Assembly: GCA_016744555.1 (NCBI GenBank)
Contig: JADGED010000109.1
Coordinates: 1-8,361, forward strand
Reading direction: 5' to 3'
Length of the DNA stretch: 8,361 bases
From: Desulfuromonadaceae bacterium
GTDB taxonomy: Bacteria > Desulfobacterota > Desulfuromonadia > Desulfuromonadales > Geopsychrobacteraceae
The translations under genes were made by a program, and so were the position numbers. Below, in pieces: positions 4,467 to 8,361 of this stretch. Position 1 is the stretch's first letter; every line of letters starts with the position of its first letter. The notes under the pieces are model-generated. The model was not told where the DNA came from, made no database searches, and saw only the letters and a program-made list of their open reading frames with translations.

Positions 4467-6770
4467 CTAAAGATTAACCCATGATGGAGTCGGGAGGTTA
4501 AGTGTTGACCAGATTTTTTTTATTAATTTTTGTGCTGCTTTTGAATCCTGAAGTTGGCTATAGCAGAGATCATTTAAGTGCTTGTATAGAGCTTTTAGAT
4601 CTTTTCGGTAGAGGTTAAGTAATTGCTGTAATTGCACTCGGTCAGCAGGTAGATCAAATAATGTTTTTTCTAGTCTAGAACAAAATAACAAGATTTGTTC
4701 TAATTCTTCACCGTAGCCGTTAATAGTTTTACCGTTTGCATCTTCAAGCTCAAATTGTCCCATCAAGCTACTATTCACTTTTAGTGGCGGCAAAATTGAA
4801 TAGTGTATTATCTCTGGGCTATCTAGAAAATATAAGTATTGTTCCGGGAAATTTGGCACCCCATGAGTGAGCAATTGGTTAACAATATCCTCTTTAAGTT
4901 TCTTGTTTTGCTGAATTGTTGCAGCAGTTAATTTTTTGGTTTCTATTTTTGTCACCATGGTGAGGGCTGCAACCGCTGGACAGTTAAGTAGAATCGCAAG
5001 AAAATCGTCGCTTGAGGTAGTGGTTAAGGTGTGATCGGTTTTTGCTAACTCATTAAGTAATAGTGGCTCTGGGTGTGGAATCGGGATGTCATCACCAGTA
5101 GTTGGGAGTTGACTACTTTCTTTAGAGGTACTTTTGTTATATTTCAGAATCTCTAGTAAGTATTGGTATAGGTTGCTTTGGCGATATTTTTCTAGACCAA
5201 CAAGTTGATCTGAATCGAGGGGCGTCGTTGGATACCAAATGAGTTCGTTACCAATTAATTTATGGATGTCACTGGGGAGTTTGAGAGCCAAGAGGAGTTG
5301 ACTGCGAAAGTAGGCATGCTCATCAATTGGTTCAATCTCGCGGATATCAGTTGGTAATTGAATTGGTAACTTGTAGTTACTTCTGTTGTTGCACTCTAGC
5401 TTGAAATTGATGTTTCCGTTGCTTAACAGTTCGATGTGTTGAAAATTTAATTGTTCACATATTAGCGTCCACGCAGTTTGGTTGCCAGCATCTTGTAACA
5501 GTCCCGCTGGTAATTCTAACGTCAGCTTTTGTTTTGGGTGACAGATGCCTAGTAGATGGATTAATTCCCAGCGCCAGAATGGTTGTCCGGTTTTAATCTT
5601 TAAACGGCGATTTGGCCACGCAGTTCGCAACCTTGCAGAAAATTCGTGCCGCTGCATATTGCTGATGCCATTATTGTTTAATAGCCGAGCGTATACGGGC
5701 TTTTGGGGGATTGAACTACGTTCTAATTGAAACAGTTTGCCATGAAATAACTGGCAGCGTTGTTGGTCAGAGTTCAATATTGCTGTAGCAGCTAGAAAAA
5801 TTGCTGATCCAGAAAGAATTATTTCTGTCGCAGCGTGCAGCCGCGGTGTTTCTGGGTAAAATTTGATTTCTTCAGTTCGTTCAAAGTCTGTTGTGTTTGG
5901 GTACCAAGTGTCAATCAAGTCTCTTATTGTTGCCGTAGAACGCGTTGTGGTTTGATTCCATGCGAGCTGTTGTAGCCGTAAAAAAAGATGGTGAAAGCAG
6001 ACTGCAGTTTCCGATGGTAACTGTGGTGGCTTGATTACCGTAGTGCGCGTTAGTGACTGTTGTAAGGTCATAGGAAGCTGTTTTAGTGCTGTTTTGATGG
6101 TCTGTTCAAGATCTTCTGGCAAAATCGTTAGCGGCAGTACTTTTAGTTGAGATGTGACCAGTAGCCGTAATAATGCTAAGCGGTTAGCTTCATTTGCGCA
6201 GGTATCTGCATTCTCTGGCGAAGGTGAATCAATTTCAGACCGTTGGCTGCGATATGCGGCAACCAGAGGTGGCAATGTTTGTTGCAATGTGATGTGAAAT
6301 AAATTGTTGAAATAGCAGCTTGGCAGTTTGTGTGCTGGTGTAGCACCAATAACGGCCAACAGCTTTAGTGCTTCAAGGAGGTCATCAAGCAGAAAGTGAA
6401 ATGTTTCTGGTTGGTTTGGGTGTAGAAGTGGAAAGACTTTGTGTTCAGTTGTTGTCTCGCTATTGCATTGCCAGATTCTAACTTGATCGGTTTCCCATGT
6501 AATAAAGTGACTCAACCCAAGTGCTGATGCGCAATTTCTGCCTCGAAGCAACTCTGCCTCTAAATTGTTGTCTGGAAGTAATAGGACGCCACCGGCCATC
6601 ATGCTTTGCCGATTAATCCAAAAAACAATAGGTGGTTGAATAACCCCTACGTCAGTATTGATAGTTGGATAGGTATCCACCCGGCGAAATGGGGTGCGAC
6701 CATGCTCAATAATTGCTTCAGTCCAACTAGCAAGCTGCTGAGCAAATTGTTGGAGAGGTGTATTAGTCAT
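4467..6770 (-). CDS. Large uncharacterised protein (767 aa) translationally coupled to ruvB
   Basis: I do not recognise a named family. The protein has no signal peptide and no convincing membrane helix. An N-terminal block (about 30-101) has alternating strands and helices: strand PPIVFWINR (46-54), strand AGGVLLLPD (59-67), helix ELLRGRNCASALGL (73-86), strand SHFITWE (87-93) and QVRIWQ (96-101). This order recalls the N-terminal PD-(D/E)XK-like domain of type I restriction R subunits, but the D/ExK signature is absent, so any nuclease would be degenerate; this is a weak inference. The middle (120-300) is leucine-rich helical, 310-470 is mixed, 545-585 is a low-complexity Ser/Thr/Pro-rich linker, and 690-755 is helical. 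The ATG start overlaps the ruvB stop (ATGA) with no clear Shine-Dalgarno sequence, implying coupled translation. Its place in the ruv operon suggests a DNA repair or recombination link. A conserved accessory protein of the clade seems the safest description. Confidence 0.8.
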   Translation of the reverse strand: MTNTPLQQFAQQLASWTEAIIEHGRTPFRRVDTYPTINTDVGVIQPPIVFWINRQSMMAGGVLLLPDNNLEAELLRGRNCASALGLSHFITWETDQVRIWQCNSETTTEHKVFPLLHPNQPETFHFLLDDLLEALKLLAVIGATPAHKLPSCYFNNLFHITLQQTLPPLVAAYRSQRSEIDSPSPENADTCANEANRLALLRLLVTSQLKVLPLTILPEDLEQTIKTALKQLPMTLQQSLTRTTVIKPPQLPSETAVCFHHLFLRLQQLAWNQTTTRSTATIRDLIDTWYPNTTDFERTEEIKFYPETPRLHAATEIILSGSAIFLAATAILNSDQQRCQLFHGKLFQLERSSIPQKPVYARLLNNNGISNMQRHEFSARLRTAWPNRRLKIKTGQPFWRWELIHLLGICHPKQKLTLELPAGLLQDAGNQTAWTLICEQLNFQHIELLSNGNINFKLECNNRSNYKLPIQLPTDIREIEPIDEHAYFRSQLLLALKLPSDIHKLIGNELIWYPTTPLDSDQLVGLEKYRQSNLYQYLLEILKYNKSTSKESSQLPTTGDDIPIPHPEPLLLNELAKTDHTLTTTSSDDFLAILLNCPAVAALTMVTKIETKKLTAATIQQNKKLKEDIVNQLLTHGVPNFPEQYLYFLDSPEIIHYSILPPLKVNSSLMGQFELEDANGKTINGYGEELEQILLFCSRLEKTLFDLPADRVQLQQLLNLYRKDLKALYKHLNDLCYSQLQDSKAAQKLIKKIWSTLNLPTPSWVNL

Positions 6771-7795
6771 GAACCGAACAGTGATCCGTTGCTATCAACT
6801 TTAGCTGGGGTACGAGCGAAATGGCGATAACTACTTTCAGTAGCAATGCGCCCGCGGGGAGTACGGTTAAGGAATCCTTGCTGAATTAAGTAGGGCTCTA
6901 TTACTTCTTCAATTGTATCGCGCTCTTCACCAATTGCAGCAGCTAGGGTGTCAAGCCCAACCGGTCCACCGCCGAATTTGTCAATTATCGTCAATAGTAA
7001 CATTGAATCCATATAGTCGAAGCCCTGATTGTCAACTTCGAGGCGCTGTAGCGAACTGTCCGCAAGTTCTTGGGTAATATTTCCATCGCCTTCTATCTCG
7101 GCAAAGTCACGTACTCGCCGCAATAATCGGTTGACGATTCGTGGAGTCCCTCGACTGCGGCGAGCTATCTCTGCTGCTCCAGCAAAATCAATGTTGATGC
7201 CGAGAATTTTGGCACTGCGGATAACGATTGTAGTCAGTTCTTCTTGGGAATAAAATTCGAGCCGGCTGATAACGCCAAAGCGATCGCGTAGCGGTGAAGA
7301 TAATAGCCCCGCACGGGTTGTTGCACCGACTAAGGTAAACCGTGGAATGTCCAGCTTTATGGTCCGCGCCGATGGCCCTTGGCCAATCATAATATCAAGT
7401 TGATAATCTTCCATCGCCGGATAAAGAATCTCTTCGACTACCGGTGAGAGGCGGTGAATCTCATCGATAAACAGAACGTCACCCTCTTCAAGATTGGTTA
7501 AAATGGCAGCAAGGTCACCAGTTTTTTCAATTACTGGTCCCGATGTGCTCTTTATGCTTACCCCCATTTCTTGAGCGATAATGTTGGCTAAAGTAGTTTT
7601 TCCAAGTCCAGGTGGACCAAAGAAAAGGACGTGATCGAGGGCTTCTTGACGGTTGCGGGCGGCATCAATGAATACTTTTAGGTTTTGTTTGGCCTTGCTT
7701 TGTCCAACATATTCTTCTAACGATTTTGGCCGTAAGCCAAGATCGTTAGGGTTGTCTTCGAAATGTTCATCACCGTCAATCAGGCGTTCACTCAT
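6767..7795 (-). CDS. ruvB: Holliday junction branch migration ATPase RuvB
   Basis: RuvB is the hexameric AAA+ motor that, loaded by RuvA, drives branch migration of Holliday junctions in recombinational repair. The 342-residue protein has the normal length and all motifs: Walker A GPPGLGKTT (60-68), Walker B LFIDEIHRL (108-115, D111/E112), sensor 1 GATTRAG (157-163), the arginine-finger segment SPLRDRFG (167-174), a sensor 2 region GTPRIVNRLLRR (216-227), and the C-terminal winged-helix DNA-binding end with GFLNRTPRGR (307-316). The ATG at 7795 has GGAG 6 bases upstream. It starts 13 bases after the ruvA stop, and its own stop overlaps the start of the next gene, so the three are one operon. 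Nothing is missing or unusual in it. Confidence 0.98.
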   Translation of the reverse strand: MSERLIDGDEHFEDNPNDLGLRPKSLEEYVGQSKAKQNLKVFIDAARNRQEALDHVLFFGPPGLGKTTLANIIAQEMGVSIKSTSGPVIEKTGDLAAILTNLEEGDVLFIDEIHRLSPVVEEILYPAMEDYQLDIMIGQGPSARTIKLDIPRFTLVGATTRAGLLSSPLRDRFGVISRLEFYSQEELTTIVIRSAKILGINIDFAGAAEIARRSRGTPRIVNRLLRRVRDFAEIEGDGNITQELADSSLQRLEVDNQGFDYMDSMLLLTIIDKFGGGPVGLDTLAAAIGEERDTIEEVIEPYLIQQGFLNRTPRGRIATESSYRHFARTPAKVDSNGSLFGS

Positions 7796-7808
7796 TTATT
7801 GCTCCAAT

Positions 7809-8361
7809 TTATTTTAACAAGACTTGCAGTGCTGCCTTCAGTATATCTTCTAGTGGTGTTCCAGGAGCAATTGTAATCGACTTCAATGCTTTTTTTGCTA
7901 AAGTTTCTTTGTAGCCAAGGTTGACCAGTGCAGAGATGGCATCGTGGTGGTAATTGATTGCTTTCGGCTGATTGTTTTCTGACGGTACAATGGCTGCTGC
8001 AACGGCATAACTTGTTGCTTTGTCTTGTAACTCAAGAATCAGACGTTCGGCACTTTTTTTGCCGATGCCGGGTATTGCCGTTAAAGCTGGAATATTACCT
8101 TCACTAATTGCTAGAGCCAAATCTGCAGTTTGAATATGGGATAAAATTGTGATCGCCAGTTTTGGACCGACCCCGGAAACTGAGATCAGTAGAATGAAGA
8201 GATCTTTTTCTTCTCTGCTGGCAAAACCAAATAGGCTGATGGAATCCTCTTTTACATGGGTGTGTACTTGTAGTTTGACCGCCCCTTCTTCGGGGAGCAC
8301 ATAGAAAGTAGATAGCGGGACTTGCAACCTGTAACCAACACCATTGACATCTAGTATGATT
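7809..8361 (-). CDS. ruvA: Holliday junction DNA helicase subunit RuvA (N-terminus cut by window)
   Basis: RuvA forms tetramers that bind four-way junctions, hold them open and recruit RuvB. The minus-strand frame is open to the window edge and reads IILDVNGVGYRLQVPLSTFY from base 8360, which is the start of the RuvA OB-fold, so only about the first 15 residues are missing; the TTG at 8327 is not the real start. Of 183 visible residues, the OB-fold domain covers roughly 1-50. Two helix-hairpin-helix motifs follow: VSGVGPK (61-67) and IPGIGKKSAERL (96-107). A flexible linker (about 115-138) leads to domain III (139-183), which contacts RuvB. The order ruvA-ruvB is the usual one; ruvC, if present, would be beyond the right edge. 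The operon promoter is also outside the window. Confidence 0.97.
   Translation of the reverse strand, partial: IILDVNGVGYRLQVPLSTFYVLPEEGAVKLQVHTHVKEDSISLFGFASREEKDLFILLISVSGVGPKLAITILSHIQTADLALAISEGNIPALTAIPGIGKKSAERLILELQDKATSYAVAAAIVPSENNQPKAINYHHDAISALVNLGYKETLAKKALKSITIAPGTPLEDILKAALQVLLK

Noticed and set aside
8282..8295. CCCC-TTCTTC-GGGG hairpin
   Set aside because: It lies inside ruvA coding sequence and simply encodes part of the Pro-Glu-Glu-Gly segment.
1..8361. Defence system, prophage, insertion sequence, CRISPR array or RNA gene
   Set aside because: No integrase, transposase, terminal inverted repeats, regular spaced repeats or tRNA-like folds were seen; gene content is housekeeping apart from the unknown ruv-linked gene.

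Overview
The window looks like chromosomal housekeeping DNA from a Gram-negative bacterium of moderate to low GC content. LpxC (lipid A synthesis) shows an outer membrane. A small protein resembling the GSU3473 family, an HDOD protein, and a phasin-like gene beside a UbiB-type kinase all point to the Desulfuromonadales/Geobacter side of the former Deltaproteobacteria. That placement is inferred from remembered protein families, not from a database search.

Only the first gene is on the + strand: the C-terminal part of an HDOD/HD-domain protein (1-570), cut by the window edge. It converges, with a 20-base gap, on a small GSU3473-like gene (591-836, minus). Everything else is also on the minus strand. 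Read in the direction of transcription, from the right edge leftward, the order is ruvA (cut at its 5' end), ruvB, a 767-residue protein of unknown function, a short phasin-like coiled-coil protein, a UbiB/ABC1-family kinase, lpxC, and the GSU3473-like gene.

The spacing suggests four transcription units. RuvA, ruvB and the unknown gene form one: 13 bases separate ruvA and ruvB, and ruvB and the unknown gene overlap by ATGA. The phasin-like gene and ubiB form a second, behind a strong extended -10 promoter at 4418-4445. LpxC has its own leader and a candidate promoter. The GSU3473-like gene has a perfect TATAAT promoter and a leader of about 115 nt containing a terminator-like hairpin. No tRNA, rRNA, CRISPR array, insertion sequence, integrase or attachment site is visible.

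RuvA and RuvB process Holliday junctions. LpxC commits UDP-acyl-GlcNAc to lipid A. The UbiB-type kinase supports quinone/isoprenoid lipid metabolism at the membrane, and the adjacent coiled-coil protein may be its partner. The best candidate for new biology is the 767-residue gene translationally coupled to ruvB. No clear new defence or mobile system was found.
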